Below are positions 46,193 through 58,837 of a DNA stretch of 64,000 nucleotides, piece by piece. This stretch comes from Euphorbia lathyris (taxonomy: Eukaryota > Streptophyta > Magnoliopsida > Malpighiales > Euphorbiaceae). The notes beneath the pieces were generated by a model. That model was not told where the DNA came from. It did not search any database and was given only the letters and a program-made list of their open reading frames with translations. Where the stretch lies: contig NC_088915.1 in the NCBI RefSeq assembly GCF_963576675.1, positions 31,525,501 through 31,589,500 on the forward strand. The letters are read 5' to 3'. Numbering within the stretch: position 1 is the first letter of the stretch; every line of letters begins with the position of its first letter. Made by a program: the position numbers and the translations under genes.

Positions 46193-49100
46193 ATGGGAAG
46201 CTATCAAGGGGATGTACAAACATATGAGGTATCCATCGCCGACTTAATGAATACCGGATCTCAGACATGTCCCGTGTTGTTAAAAAATCCTAAAACACCA
46301 GAGGTGGTTAAAAGGAGTCCAACCACTCAATATACTTTTGACGTCTCAAAGACGAAAGAAATTTTCGATTACTTGTTAAAAGAGCACTTCATCATATTGC
46401 CACCTAGACATGTGATCCCATCCAAAGAGGAAATACGCGGACGAGATTACTGTAAGTATCACGACATCTGGAGCCATAATACTCAAGCTTGTCTTGGATT
46501 TAGAAATGTCGTGCATGATAGGATTAACCGCGGGATACTCCAATTCTCGGAAAAAAGAAGGAAAGCATGATGATTGATGATGACCCATATTCTCGGTAGC
46601 CAATATGATCAATGCCACTTCACTAGTGTGGGGGCAAAGGAAAGCAACATTGCGACCCGAGGACTCGGCAGATATGGGTACCAAAGGTGAGGCCATCTAA
46701 GTCGGAGAAGCATTCAAGGCAATCACGAAATGCAAAGAAAAGAGATATGCAACAACAATAACCGTGTTTCGTGACACCTTTGATCACGTCGCCCATCGAT
46801 CAATGGCAAGTAAATAGCCACAAGAAGTTCCCAAGGCCTTTCCCAAAAAATGCGAAAAGAAAATTAAGGAAAAAAAAGACAGAGAAAAGAAATAGTCGAA
46901 AGGAATCACCCAGCGTTAACTCTGATGACATGAAGGCAAAAACCAAGAGAAGAACCTCCAGATCCGAGTTGGAGATTTCATCATACGGATAGATTGTGCA
47001 ACTACCTCTTTGATCTTACCTTCGAATTTTAGAGGTGGAGACACCAAGAAGGAAGTCCCCAAACTCGAGCATAAGAAGCAAGAAGACACAGTACCGAAGA
47101 CATTAGGTGAAGAGGGTATAAAGAGGGTTTACTTTGACAAGCCCACTCCAAGGATGACTCGTCATATTAAACATTTATACGTTAAGGCTCATGTAGATGG
47201 AAAACCAATCTCCAGAGTGCTCATCGATAATGGATCAGCCGTTGACATCATGGAGATGAAGATGGTCTTAGCCCTAGGCAAATCGGAAGAAGATATAATC
47301 TCGTCAGAGGTGTCAGTTTCAGCCTTCACGGGAGAAATCGCGAAGACATACGGTGTCCTATCTTTGGAGCTCACCGTGGGCTCTCAAACCGCCATAGCTG
47401 CTTTCTTTGTAGTAAATTCAATTACAAGCTATCAGGCGCTTTTAGGAAGAGATTAGATTCATTCAAACTCATGCATCCCTTCATCGTTGCACCAACTCCT
47501 TCTATTTTGGAAGGGAGACGATGTGAAAGTTATCCGGGCGAGCGAGAAACCATTCAAAACCTACTCAGATGTAGTCGAAGCCAGCTTTATAAAGAATCTA
47601 TTGGCCCAATCCGAGTTGGATCCAACTACAAAGAGCAATCATGTTGCGAAGAGATTAAGAATATCTTAAAGCCAACGGCAATCGTGCCTCGCTGAAGGTC
47701 GTTCCGTAGTGAACCAATAATCGAAGAGATTCATAATTAAGACAACATCGGGAAAATAAGCGGTAGCTTCAGCCGCTGTATTAAAACTGAATGCACAACA
47801 ACTAGCGAGAAACTATACCAAAAAAGCGACATGAGGGTCTCAGAAGTCGAAACCCCTAAAGGCACAACAGAACTAAATCCCCAAGAAGAAGAAATCCAAC
47901 TACAAGATCTGAAAATGGAAAACCCGAAGTTAGAAGATGAAGGTTCCATGGCAGTCGACCCTCTCGATGAAGTGAATCTAAGAATGGAAGAGGAACCTCG
48001 GGTTACATTTGGCAGTAGCTTATTATGCCTAGCTTTGAAAGAAGCCATTGTGAGTTTGCTTCATGAGTTCAAATGCTCCTTCACTTAGGATTACGATGAA
48101 ATGTCGGGGTTAAGCAAAAATGTGGTGGAGCATGGATTGTCGATCAAGCCAGAATTCAAACCCTTCAAACAACCAACGAGAAGGATGAGCAAAGAGGTTG
48201 AAGTAAAGGTGGAGGAAGGGATAGAAAAGCTTTTCAAGGCTAAATTCATCAGACCAACAAAGTATGCAGTATGGCTATCTAACATCGTGCCTGTAGTGAA
48301 AAAGAATGGTAAATTACGCGTATGCGTAGATTTCCGTGATTTAAACCTAGCTATGCCAAAAGACATCTATGTGATGCATATAGCCGATATGTTAGTATAT
48401 GTTGTGTCTAAGAATGAATTGATATCTCTTTGTGATTGCTATGCAGGATATAACCAAAGCCTAATTACCGAAGAAGACATTGCAAAAACGACATTTCGAT
48501 GCCCAGGGTCAATCAACACGTTCGAATGGCTTGTCACGTCATTCGGTTTAAAAAATGTTGGCGCCATATACCAAAGAGCGATGAATGCCATTTTTCACGA
48601 TTTACTCGGCACCTCCATAGAAGTATATTTAGATGACATCATTATTAAGTCCAAGCGAGAATCGGAACATATCGACCACTTGAGGAAAAGCTTTGAACGA
48701 ATGCGAAAGTATAATTCGAAGCTCAAACCTCTGAAGTGCGCCTTCGGAGTCAAAGCATAGAACTTCCTTGGATTCTTAGTCCATCAGAGAGGAATCGAGA
48801 TTGACAATAAGGCAAAAGCAATCAAAGAAGCGTAACCTCCGAAGAATAAAAAAGAGTTGCAACGGTTTTTGGGCCAAACTATTTGAGACGGTTCATATCA
48901 AACTTGGTTGGAAAATCCAGAGCATTATCGGATCTGTTGAGGCTCAAAAACGAAGAAAGCTTCAAATGGGATGACAAGCATCAAGCGGCGTTCGAGGAGA
49001 TCAAAATTTACTTGAGCAGTCCACCTGTGTTGATGCCACCAAGAGAGGGCACTCCACTCAAGCTCTATATATCAACAATCGACGAGTCAATCAGGTGCTT

Positions 49101-51209
49101 ACTTGCCCAAGATAATGCAAACCGACATGAACAAGCCATCTACTACCTTAGCCGAACATTGCTATCAGCAGAAACGAGGTACAACCCAGTTGAGAGGACA
49201 TGCTTAGCCCTCTACTTCGCTTGCACAAAGTTGAGACATTACTTGCTTAAAGCGAGAGTTTATGTGATCACCATCACAGACTTGATCAAGTACATGATAA
49301 ATCAGCCTATCCTTTTAGGAAGAATAGGGAAATGGTCGCTAGCATTAGCCGAGTTCACCTTGACGTATCTCCCATAATCCTCAGTAAAAGGAAAGCAATT
49401 ACAGATTTTATAGATGATCACCCAACCAGCTTCCAATATCCCGAAGAGGCAGAACTTCCAATCTATCTGACACACAAAGAACCCTGATAGAGCGAGGGTG
49501 ATTATCACATCTCCATCTGGGACTAAAAATACTAGTTGTGAACTTGGATTTCGAATACACGAATAACCAAGCTGGATATAAAGCTCTGATCATCGGGTTG
49601 GAAATTTTAATCGACCTAGGAGCAAAATAGGTCAAGATTTTTGGTCATTCGGCACCTAACAGGAGAATACAAATGCTCAAGTCTGTCTTTATTACCTTAC
49701 TTCGCGTTTGCAATCCAACTCTTAGAAATGTTCGACGAAGTCAGTTTGGAGCATATTCCAAGAAACGACAATTGGGAAACTGACAAGTTAGCCCAAATCG
49801 CTTCCGGGATGAAGATCTCCAAAGAGACAGCATACAAAGTTGTCATCATCAAAACACAAGATCATCCTGCCGTGGCGGATAGAGGCATCCAATTTGAGTC
49901 ATTCAACATCGACATTAACTTAGCTCAGGTTTGGAGGAAACCATTTATCGATTACCTCAATGACCCATCCAAAAAGGTAAAATATTCACTAAGCATTCAA
50001 TCTCGAAATTACATGTTAATGGCAGGTGATTTATACCAGAAGATCTACGACAGGATGCTACTTAAATGCATAGGCTTTCTAAAAGCAATGGAGGTCATGA
50101 AGCAAGTCCACGAAGGCACGTGCGGAGCTCACCAGTACGGAAGGAGAATGTGGTGGCTCATTAATCGTCATGGGTACTTCTGGCCAATGATCCTACGAGA
50201 TTGCATCACATATGCAAAGGGTTGCAAGAAGTGTCAACTATATGGCCAAATCCAATGAGTTCCCTCAGAAGAATTGCATTTAGTTGTGAAACCATGGCCT
50301 TTTAGAGGATGGGCTATTGATCTAATTGGGAAAATATTCCCAAATTCGTCAAAGGGTCATTGTTTCATCATTGTTGCCACAGATTACTTTTCTAAATGGA
50401 TAGAAGCGACACCAATGAAGCAAGTCGGCCAAGCACAAGTAATCCAGTTCATCAAGGAGAACTTAATTCACAGATTCAGAATTGTAGAATCCATTACCAC
50501 GGATCAAAGAAACATGTTCACGGACGAAGATATGAATGAGTTCGTGGAAGAGTACGAGATCAAATTGATTCATTCCACTCCATTTTACGCGCAAGCAAAT
50601 AGTCAGGCTGAGGCGTCTAACAAGATTTTGATCCAAATCTTGGAGAAGATGCTAGAAGACAGTCCTTAAGAATGGCACAAAGTTCTTTCAAAAACACTTT
50701 GGGCTATGCGAACGTCTAAGACACAGACGACTAGGGTGAGTCCATTTTTTCTAACTTTTGGCCATGATGCAGTAATACCATTGGAAGTCATCGTGCCTTC
50801 ACTGCGAGTGATACATGAGAACGACTTAGAACCGGACAATTATGTGCAAGCCATGACTATGGAACTCGAAGACTTAGATTACGAAAGGCAAAAGGTGCTC
50901 GATTGTATGATGATTCGGAAAAATAAAGTGGAAAACGTATACAACAAGAAAGTAAAAAAGAAAAACTTTCAAGAAGGTGAGCTAGTATGGAAGCTAATTC
51001 TACCAATCGGGACAAAGGATCGTGAGCTTGGGAAATGGTCGCCCAATTGGGACGGACCGTTTCAAATTCATAAGGTCCTTCCCGGGAACACGTATTGGTT
51101 GAAGAGCTTAGGCGGAGAACCACATAGGAGGTACATTAACGCTAAATATTTAAAGAAATATTTTCAAATTATGTGGGAAGTAATTGACATAGGAACTAAT
51201 AATCAATAA
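46193..51209 (+). pseudogene. Gag (C-terminus) and Pol of the Tat-lineage gypsy element
   Basis: Pieces in several frames. Gag end with a CX2HX4HX4C finger (YCKYHDIWSHNTQAC, 46193-46570). Protease with VLIDNGSAVDI (about 47220; DNG in place of D-T/S-G). Reverse transcriptase 48101-48760 with KLRVCVDFRDLN and YLDDIIIKS. RNase H 48883-49377. A second RNase H-like domain with YTNNQAGYKALIIGLE (about 49555) continuing into SLEHIPRNDNWETDKLAQIA. Integrase zinc finger (HEGTCGAH, CKKC; about 50110-50240). Integrase core 50274-50669 with D in WAIDLIG, D in TTDQRN, E in QAEASNK. C-terminal part 50706-51209 (GELVWKLILP, WDGPFQI). Many stops (e.g. 50667-50669) and at least three frame changes show long decay. 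Confidence 0.88.
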
Positions 51210-51310
51210 ATTATCTCAATTTTCAAAAATAATAATAAGAAATTACATATGTTTGTGTTTCCATTTTCTTTATATTTTCTACTTGTATTCTGTGCATCGT
51301 AGGTTAATTA

Positions 51311-51360
<50 letters not shown>

Positions 51361-51835
51361 TTAGGGTGTAAAAAAATAGATAAATTAGTTAGTGATTATT
51401 TCAATAAGTTCATTACTAATTAATTTTCATTTTTTTGCTGTTTAATTAAAAAAAATAATAATTTCATGAGCTGGAAACCCCCAGCTCGGTAAGCTGGAGC
51501 TCAAGGCCCAGTTCACGAGTTGGAAACCCCAACTCGGCGAGTTGGAGCTCTGGGCACACAAAAAAATCTCCTTGCTCTCGGTTTCTAAATGTAAGTACGT
51601 TAATAAAGCACATTTGGGGGCAATCATGTATCTCCTCATGTATAGATCATTATTATCTCGTGTGTTTTTCAAGTTTGAAAAATTCATGCATTGCAAAAAT
51701 ACCTTATGGGGCTGTTGCTTTATTTCTAAAAATTCTATCAATGAAAGAATAAGTGTACGTTGTCACGGGCTCAAAACAAGGCTCCAAATAAAAAGGGGGA
51801 AGATAATGTACCTCAAAGAAATAAACAAAAATTAG
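51210..51835. other. Spacer between pol and antisense ORF, with microsatellite and two hairpins
   Basis: An AT run (about 51316-51343) passes into GT repeats (to 51360). Two tandem hairpins follow: GAGCTGGAAACCCCCAGCTC (51468-51487) and one at 51516-51536 with stems CGAGTTGG and CCAACTCG. No coding sequence supported. Confidence 0.65.
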
Positions 51836-54222
51836 GCTTCGGGTATTGGGCCCAAGACTCATAGAGCTTGACGGCTTCCTTCTTGTGTTGTTCACTTTGT
51901 CGGTGCCACTCCAACATCTCGATGTAGTGATTGGCCAAATGATCTTTCTCAAGGCTCAACTCTTCATCCATCCGAAGGAGGCAGGCTCTAAACCCAGAAC
52001 TAGCTCTTATAAGTTCTTCTTTACTCGCTCGAGCTGCAGCTATCTCATTCTACAATGCCAAACGATCTTTCTTAAGGCTCAACTCTTCATCCATCCGAGG
52101 GAGGCAGGCTCTAAACCCGGAACTAGCTCTTAGAAGTACTTCTTTACTTGCTCGAGCTGCAGCTATCTCATTCTACAATGCAATTCTGGCTAATCGTTGC
52201 CTATCCGCTTCCTCAGCATCAACCAAAGCATTAAACTTCTTACTATAAGCCTTAAGCTCTACCATGTTTAATCTAGCTCGAGCTGCAAGACCTGATGCCA
52301 CATTTTTCTTAGTAACATAAGACTGATAACAAAACAATATGTGGTTCTTGGCAGATTTCAATGGCTCGGTCTTAAAAGGATGAGCACACGCGCCCATCAT
52401 GAGGTCAAAATCAATCATTGCTCTTTCAATATAGGTTGGAGTCCAAGAGTCAATAGGAGAGGAGACAAGCTTATTGAGATTGGCACGAGCATCACTCAAC
52501 GAGCCATCACTAGGAAAGGACGAATCAGCTGCAGCAGTAAACGGTCCTTTAAAAAATGAGAAATCTAATCCGACAAAAGGATTCTCAGCCTTAAGACTGA
52601 TAGGAACCAACAAAGGATGTACAAGAGCTGATTCCTGTCATGTTTGAATAAAAATAGCAACCCAATCAATTAATCCAACCAAAGCATCTCAAGTATGGTT
52701 CAAAAATAACAAATTAGCAAAAACATACAAACATAAGACAATGGCGCCAGAATCATCCGGTTTAGAGAAGATGTTGAAGGAAGATGAGCTCGTGTCAGAA
52801 GTTTTAATGGATTCATGTCCACTTCAGTCGAACCGGCTTCAAGGGACAAAGTGCCAATTGAGGAAGCCACATTCCAACATGCCCCTAATTGATCCAGCTT
52901 ATCCCCATCCAACATAAGTGCCTTTCCCTTTCCCTTTTCATGTCCCACCAAGCATCAAATGAGGGTTGATCTGACCCAAGAAAAAGCGGTCCTTGATCAT
53001 ATCCCGCATCCAAAACCGCAACAGCTATATCTTCATCACTAGCCCCACACTGCTGAGAAGAAGTGGGAAATGGAAGCTGTCCCGGAATAGATTGGAAAAA
53101 GCCTAATTGGCGTGCCAAAAGATAAGGAGCATACAAAGTTAGTCCTGGGTCAGCTGATCGAGAACTCCTGGATTGGTTCAGCCCATGGTGTAGCCGACGT
53201 GTAGCACATACCGTCCTCCACCATTCAACACCTTCATGGGGGGCAGCAAACAAGTAAGAGAAGGCCCAAGGCGGTAGACACGAGCTATCTTTTTCCCAAA
53301 AAAGAAACAACTTGTTATGAGTAGATGGCACTAAAGTAGGGAGAAACCTCACAACCACACTAACAGCCGGACTCGAAGAACTATAGCAAAGGTCTACACA
53401 ACATGGCCCGAGGTCCCCGTAAATGAACTAGTGGCCAAATGAGGAAAGTAAACGAAAAGCCATAGCTGCAACAACCACAAACCACCTCAAGGCTTTATGA
53501 ACGACTTGTCCTCAACAGTAAGAGCTAGGCGGTGGAATGTTGAGGCCAACAACATGGTGCCAAGAGCCAAACGATGTCCCGAGGCCAAGGTCTTAGTAAT
53601 AATCAATATTTCTTTCAGTAGGTCTGAGGCCCAATGGCTCGAATATGTAATTGCTAAACATCATCCACAAGAAATGCACATGATCCTCATCATCCAACTC
53701 TCTCTTGTCCAATTTTTTCTTAATCATTTGGACATATGTACCAACCTCTTTGGATAAAATAGCCTTCACTTTAGGGAATGCATCTTTCTCGATACAGCTT
53801 GGGACTTCCTTTCCAATAATAGGCAGACCTGTCAAAGCAACCACATCATGTAAAGTGATGGACATGGGGCCCAACGGGAGAATCAACGAGTTACAAACCA
53901 ACGACCAATAATTCAACACCCCTTCAAGAACATTCACACAAAGAGTAATTTCATAACGAGTCAAACGAACAAAATCCCTAATGATGACCCAGTCCCAAAC
54001 ACCCGCATATCTCGGCTCTAAACGACCTATAAGGTCATTCCATCCAATGTAACAATGAGGGAATATCTTCCCTCTCTTGTTTTTAGGGAACTGATAAGTT
54101 TCCCTATGAAGGGCCAATTCAGTATCACTACTGAAAGGATAAGGAGGCAACAGAGAGTTATTCACAACAACATGGCTATTAGTAAAGACACTATCCTGAA
54201 ATTGAATTGAAGACATAATCAA
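51836..54222 (-). pseudogene. Antisense plant-mobile-domain ORF of the Tat element
   Basis: Starts at 54222. Residues 60-180 have the plant mobile domain pattern: WDWVIIRDFVRLTRYEI, then LGPMSITLHDVVALTGLPII, then HFLWMMFSNYIF. This domain is found in host MAIN-like proteins and in antisense ORFs of Ty3/gypsy elements. It stops at 53593; homologous-looking sequence continues in other frames at 53358-52885 (LPPWAFSYLF), 52951-52700 and 52613-52173 (coiled-coil-like end). Past 52173 the frame continues through a duplicated 41-codon unit to about 51836. The opposite strand to pol implies a separate promoter, presumably at 54223-54370 or beyond the later MULE insertion. Frameshifts make it non-functional. 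Confidence 0.68.
51941..52186. repeat. Tandem duplication, 2 x 123 bp
   Basis: 51941-52063 and 52064-52186 are about 93% alike and preserve the frame of the antisense ORF end (41 codons). Both carry the same TAG (52050-52052 and 52173-52175). Confidence 0.85.
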
Positions 54223-54383
54223 TTAAAGCCTACGAATGCTACCTTCAAATACATGATCAGGAAATTGCAAGATTAATTGAAAAATACCTCATGCAAGCCA
54301 AAAGTTATGCCCATGTGAGAATCGGCACGAATGGTGTCAGAATATGAATAGGCAGTTGTGACAGGCAGATACAACATTTCAGC

Positions 54384-55683
54384 GGGTAAATTACATACGT
54401 AGTGTACAACGTTTACCTATTTTCACACTTTGGTGTACAACCTTCAATTTTGCACACTAAAATATACAACCTTTTGGTGACCTCCCACTAAAGTGTACAA
54501 CAGGTAATTGTGACCAGTCAACCCGAAGTCAACGTGCCACCTCAGCAATTTAACTTTTCTAAAAATAAAAAAATAACCCAATAAACATAAAATTACTTTT
54601 ATACCCTTTATAAAATCATCTTCTTCAACCTCCACCCTTATTTTCTTTTTACTCCATTTTTCAAAAATTATTTCTCTCTCTAACTCTCATCTCTCTCTTA
54701 TTTTCTCTCTCATCTCTCTCATCACTTCTCTCTCTAACTCTTCCTTCTCTCTCTAATTCTCCCTTTCTCTCTCTATAATATCTTATAAGGTAGTTAGGAA
54801 ATTAATTGTGCAAACACAGAACATACATGTGGTCCACAGCAGCAGCAGCCATCTTCAATCATCATTCAGCAAGATGGAATTTAATTGGGGCAGATTAAGC
54901 ATTTCCACAAATCAAGATTCAACCATTTGGATTTGAAACAAGTTCTTTTTATTTTTGCAACTTTGTTAGAAGCACATGGAGCACAAAATAACAGATGACT
55001 GGTAGTATATAATACCCCAATTCAGTTCAAGATTTCTATCTACGAAATCTACAGTTTTAGATTGGTAGTATAACCTTCTCTGTCTCGCCATCTTCATTCA
55101 TCTTATTTCTGAAATCAAGGTTTGGATTTCAATTTCAATTTCATTTCCAAACATCTACTGTTTCTAATTAAATTTCTTCTTCAATTTTGGTTTTAATTTT
55201 TTCTTTCATGTATACCTTTCTTGATTCTCTTCTTCCCCCTTCTCTTTATTGTTTCATCTCGGAAACACACCGGTTATCACAAAAAATGGCAGCAAGGCCA
55301 AATTAGGGAAGCCGATACTGGGAAAAGGGCCTCTGGGGATAGTTTCCGGGATAGAATTAGCGTTCTTAATCAAGTATGAAGGTTGAAGAGAGAGAAATAA
55401 TTTTTGAAAATTGAGTAAAAAGAAAATAAGGGTGGAGGTTGAAGAAGATGATTTTATAAAGGGTATAAAAGTAATTTTATATTTATTGGGTTAATTTTTT
55501 ATTTTTAGAAAAGTTAAATTGCTGAGGTGGCGCGTTGACTTCGGGTTGACCGGTCACAATTACCTGTTGTACACTTTAGTGGGAGGTCACCAAAAGGTTG
55601 TACATTTTAGTGTGCAAAATTGAAGGTTGTACACCAAAGTATGAAAATAGGTAAAGGTTGTATACCACGTATGTAATTTACCC
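54384..55683. mobile_element. Non-autonomous Mutator-like element, 1.3 kb
   Basis: Terminal inverted repeats of about 300 bp (54384-54687 and 55385-55683), beginning GGGTAAATTACATACG and ending CGTATGTAATTTACCC. Flanked by a perfect 10-bp duplication, ACATTTCAGC (54374-54383 and 55684-55693), as in Mutator-like elements. The middle has a CT-rich tract (54660-54780) and sequence that may be of host gene origin. Confidence 0.9.
55255..55383 (+). pseudogene. Possible captured ferric-reductase-like exon fragment
   Basis: Within the 1.3-kb Mutator-like element the plus strand encodes HLGNTPVITKNGSKAK followed by a GKGPLGIVSGIELAFL block. From memory this resembles the membrane-proximal region of plant ferric reduction oxidases (FRO). 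The reading ends where the right terminal repeat begins. A weak call: the fragment is short and was not searched. Confidence 0.35.
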
Positions 55684-55693
55684 ACATTTCAGC

Positions 55694-56127
55694 AATAAAA
55701 CCTTCACCGCATATGATAATTCTAAAACTCTTATATTAAATTCCAATTCAATCTATCAGTTTTTTCAATAAACATGATTCTAAATACAATAGAATTAACA
55801 TAAAAGCAAAAGAAAAACCAGCAAAGAAAAGAAAACAAAGAAGAAAAGATAGTTTGCATACTCATGGTTGAAAGATTGAGAGCTTGATTCTGAATATTTG
55901 TTGAGCTTTGAGAAAATAAAATGGCAGAAACAACAACAACAACAACAAAAAAAAGAGCGTAAAAGAGGAACAATAATTGCAGTTGATCAAAATTGAGAGT
56001 TTTAAGGGATTCAAATTCTAAAAATCCTGGAGGATCCTGATTCTCTTATCGTTATTAAAAAAAACAGATATTTAATAAAACTATTCTTTTATGCATAAAT
56101 TTTATTTTTGCTATTTCATTTATGCAC
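55694..56127. other. Spacer before the Tat element polypurine tract
   Basis: AT-rich; probably 5' leader and promoter area of the antisense ORF displaced by the Mutator-like insertion. No ORF supported. Confidence 0.4.
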
Positions 56128-56250
56128 AAAGAGGGGGGCGATTGTTGGTCCAAAATAAAATAAATTTTATTTTCATGTATACAAAAAGATTATATTTATT
56201 TTTAGGGTATAGTTTCCATTTTTATAAATAAAAGAAATAAGAAGAATGAA

Positions 56251-56295
<45 letters not shown>

Positions 56296-57650
56296 AACTA
56301 ACCTCCAGCTCAGAGAGCTCGAAGTCAGCTCAACGAGCTAGAGGACAGTCCTCGTCCGGAACCCGTTTCGGTCCACCCAACTTCTCCAAACGCACCCGAA
56401 CACAACCACGAGCTAACCTACAAAGTCTAGCCCATCCCCACACCTATGTCTAAGCCTTAAAAGTTTCTTTAACCACAAGGTAGTAGGGTGATGTGGCATG
56501 GAAGTTAATGGAAGTTAGGAGTAAGTTAGTGGTGGTTAATGGAAGTTGAGGAAGTTAGTGAGGTGGCAAGGTAGTGGCCAAAATTTGAGAGAAATTTATG
56601 GGTTAGTGGGTGGATTATTTACCTAAAATGCCACTCAAAAATACTATAAATAAACCTCAAAGTTTTCACTCAAAGCTCAAATACTTAGTTCTTAATCCTA
56701 GTTCTTAAGTTCTTCCTTTTGTTCTTTATTTTTCCTAGTTTTGATTCCTTCTTTTAGCTTGCTTTAGCTTTAATTCAAGTTCTAATATCTTATTTCCAAG
56801 TTTTTTCAATTCAATTTAGCATTCCTAAGTCTCAAGTTTTCAATTCATTAGCTTTCTAAATTAATTTCTCCAGATTCGTCCAATTATTTTCCAAGTCCAA
56901 TTTCATCTATTTAGAGTCTCTTTTTGTCTTGAATCCCTTCTACAAATTTGTTCCTGACTTTCTAAAATTAATTTATCCTTTTAATTCACCTAATTCCGTG
57001 TTTGAAAACTCCATATATAAGCTAGTCTTTGCACCATAAATCGTTTTGGATATTCTGTTTCCAACTTTTGTTATAATTCGCCCAGTGATTTTCTAAGCCC
57101 GTTTTCGTCCATTTAAATTGTGTTTTAGCCTTCAATCCCTTCTACAAGTTTGTTCTTGATTTCTTGAAATTAAATTTAGCTATTTGATTCATCTAATTCC
57201 GTGTTCGTAAGTATTCACATGGTCCCTCCAAAGTTGAAGGTCAAATATGTCCCATTCTTGCCTAATACAAGTCAGAAATTTTCTAGATCAATTCCGCTCG
57301 TACCAACCGACCGCGGTGCTCCGAGGACTTCAAACCGACACCAAAATTCAACGTTCAGCAGAGATAGCTATTGTGGCTATGAGTTTGTCATTGAATTTCA
57401 ATTTTATTTGTTATTACATTTCAATTATGTATGGATTTGTTTTCCAATTCAGTTGACTAATCTATTTGTTTATTTAATATAGAATTAATTCAATTGTAAT
57501 CAATTTTATTTATTTTTATTTTACTTTCAACATATGTATTCAAACACTTATTTATATCAATAAAATACCATTTTTTCTAAAATCTCGTGTCAATTTCGCA
57601 CTTCAATTTCCTTTATTTTTCCGTCTTTAATTTATTTGCACTACGTCAAA
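56128..57650 (+). repeat. Polypurine tract and 3' LTR of the Tat element
   Basis: AAAGAGGGGGGCGAT (56128-56142) precedes TGTTGGTCC at 56143. Inside the LTR are an AT microsatellite (about 56256-56290), a TATA-like ACTATAAATAAA at about 56644 and AATAAAATACC near 57560. The right edge is placed by where CACTA-like sequence starts and is approximate. Confidence 0.6.
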
Positions 57651-58330
57651 TAGTCTCTCAGAAGACGATTAAAAATCGTCGTCCCGCAAGATATAAATCT
57701 GTCATGGGGCTCACTGCCATTTGATAATGCATCAGACGATGATCGAGTTCTTTCATCTATAGCAACAACACATGACACACGCTTCCTAAACTTCTGTCAT
57801 ATTTTCCACGTTACGATGGCGTTAGTTTTATTTGGAACTGTAATATTGGTTTCATTCTAATGACATATCTTATATATATTCCGTCACTGGAGTTTGTGAA
57901 ACAATAGACCTTTTACATATCATACGACACATTTTATCATCATATCTGTCATTATAGATAAGTTAAGACGACAATTTTTATCTTTATTACTATCGTGGGA
58001 TGGTATTTGAGATGACGAACTGTTTAAATTTTTTTTTTTGTCTTGTGAGAGGATTTCACATTATATTTTTTAAAAATAAAGTAAGCATAGCCTAACCTTT
58101 TCATTTAATCAACTGTCACAAAAATTAGTCATATTTTTTGTTTATGTCGTCTTAATGTTTTAGTCATGACAGTATTTCATTAACCTAGTATCATGTCACG
58201 CATTATAATATGACATTTTTTTAAGTTAGTGCTCATTCAATATTGCAATAGACGACAGACTTTTTTTGTCAATTGTGTCGCATAACCTGTAACATTTTCA
58301 TGCACGTGTGCATACTGCCATTGAATTATA
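57638..58330. mobile_element. Possible end of a CACTA-type DNA transposon
   Basis: Begins CACTACGTCAAATAG with a nearby hairpin GACGATTAAAAATCGTC (57664-57680). It is followed by many scattered TGTCAT, ATGACA and GACGAC words in both orientations, like the subterminal repeats of CACTA elements. No opposite end or 3-bp duplication was found. Confidence 0.35.
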
Positions 58331-58837
58331 TGTAATTACAACAAAGTTATAAACTTCACATATAACTTTACATATCCATTATTTACATAATATATACGCC
58401 TATTGTGCACAATTTATACACATAGAACTAGTGTCATACCATTGTATGAAAATGTGCACCAAAACAGACCCAAAATATGCACAAAAATGGTACCCCATGT
58501 ACACAAACAAATAATCATATTTTACGAAAATATTACATATACAATCCATTGTCACTTCAAGTGAAGCACATGATCTGCCCATTTTTTGCGAACTTCATCC
58601 AAATCACACTGGTTGTAACTTAATCCACACTTGTTTATCTACTACAAAATATAGATGCTTTATTATTATGAATTTGTTCTATAAGTGATAGTTAAAACAA
58701 CTGCATAGACCTCAACGCAAAATTATGGTAATAAATTATGTAGAATCTGATGACTTGGTCTGAGGATGGTACCTTTTCAACAAACATTAAGTCTTATCCA
58801 TGACAATCTCTCTCATATAAATATACCGGTTAGACCC
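58331..58837. other. Non-coding interval
   Basis: AT-rich, no gene or repeat recognised. Confidence 0.5.

Larger units (their letters stand above)
46100..57650 (+). mobile_element. 5'-truncated Ty3/gypsy element, Tat lineage, with antisense ORF
   Basis: Plus-strand order: partial gag, protease, reverse transcriptase, RNase H, a second RNase H-like domain, integrase, an antisense plant-mobile-domain ORF, polypurine tract AAAGAGGGGGGCGAT (56128-56142) and an LTR starting TGTTGGTCC at 56143. The second RNase H and antisense ORF 3' of pol are hallmarks of the Tat lineage (Ogre/Retand-like). The 5' LTR and gag start are missing. The LTR's right edge is uncertain, near 57640. Confidence 0.82.
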
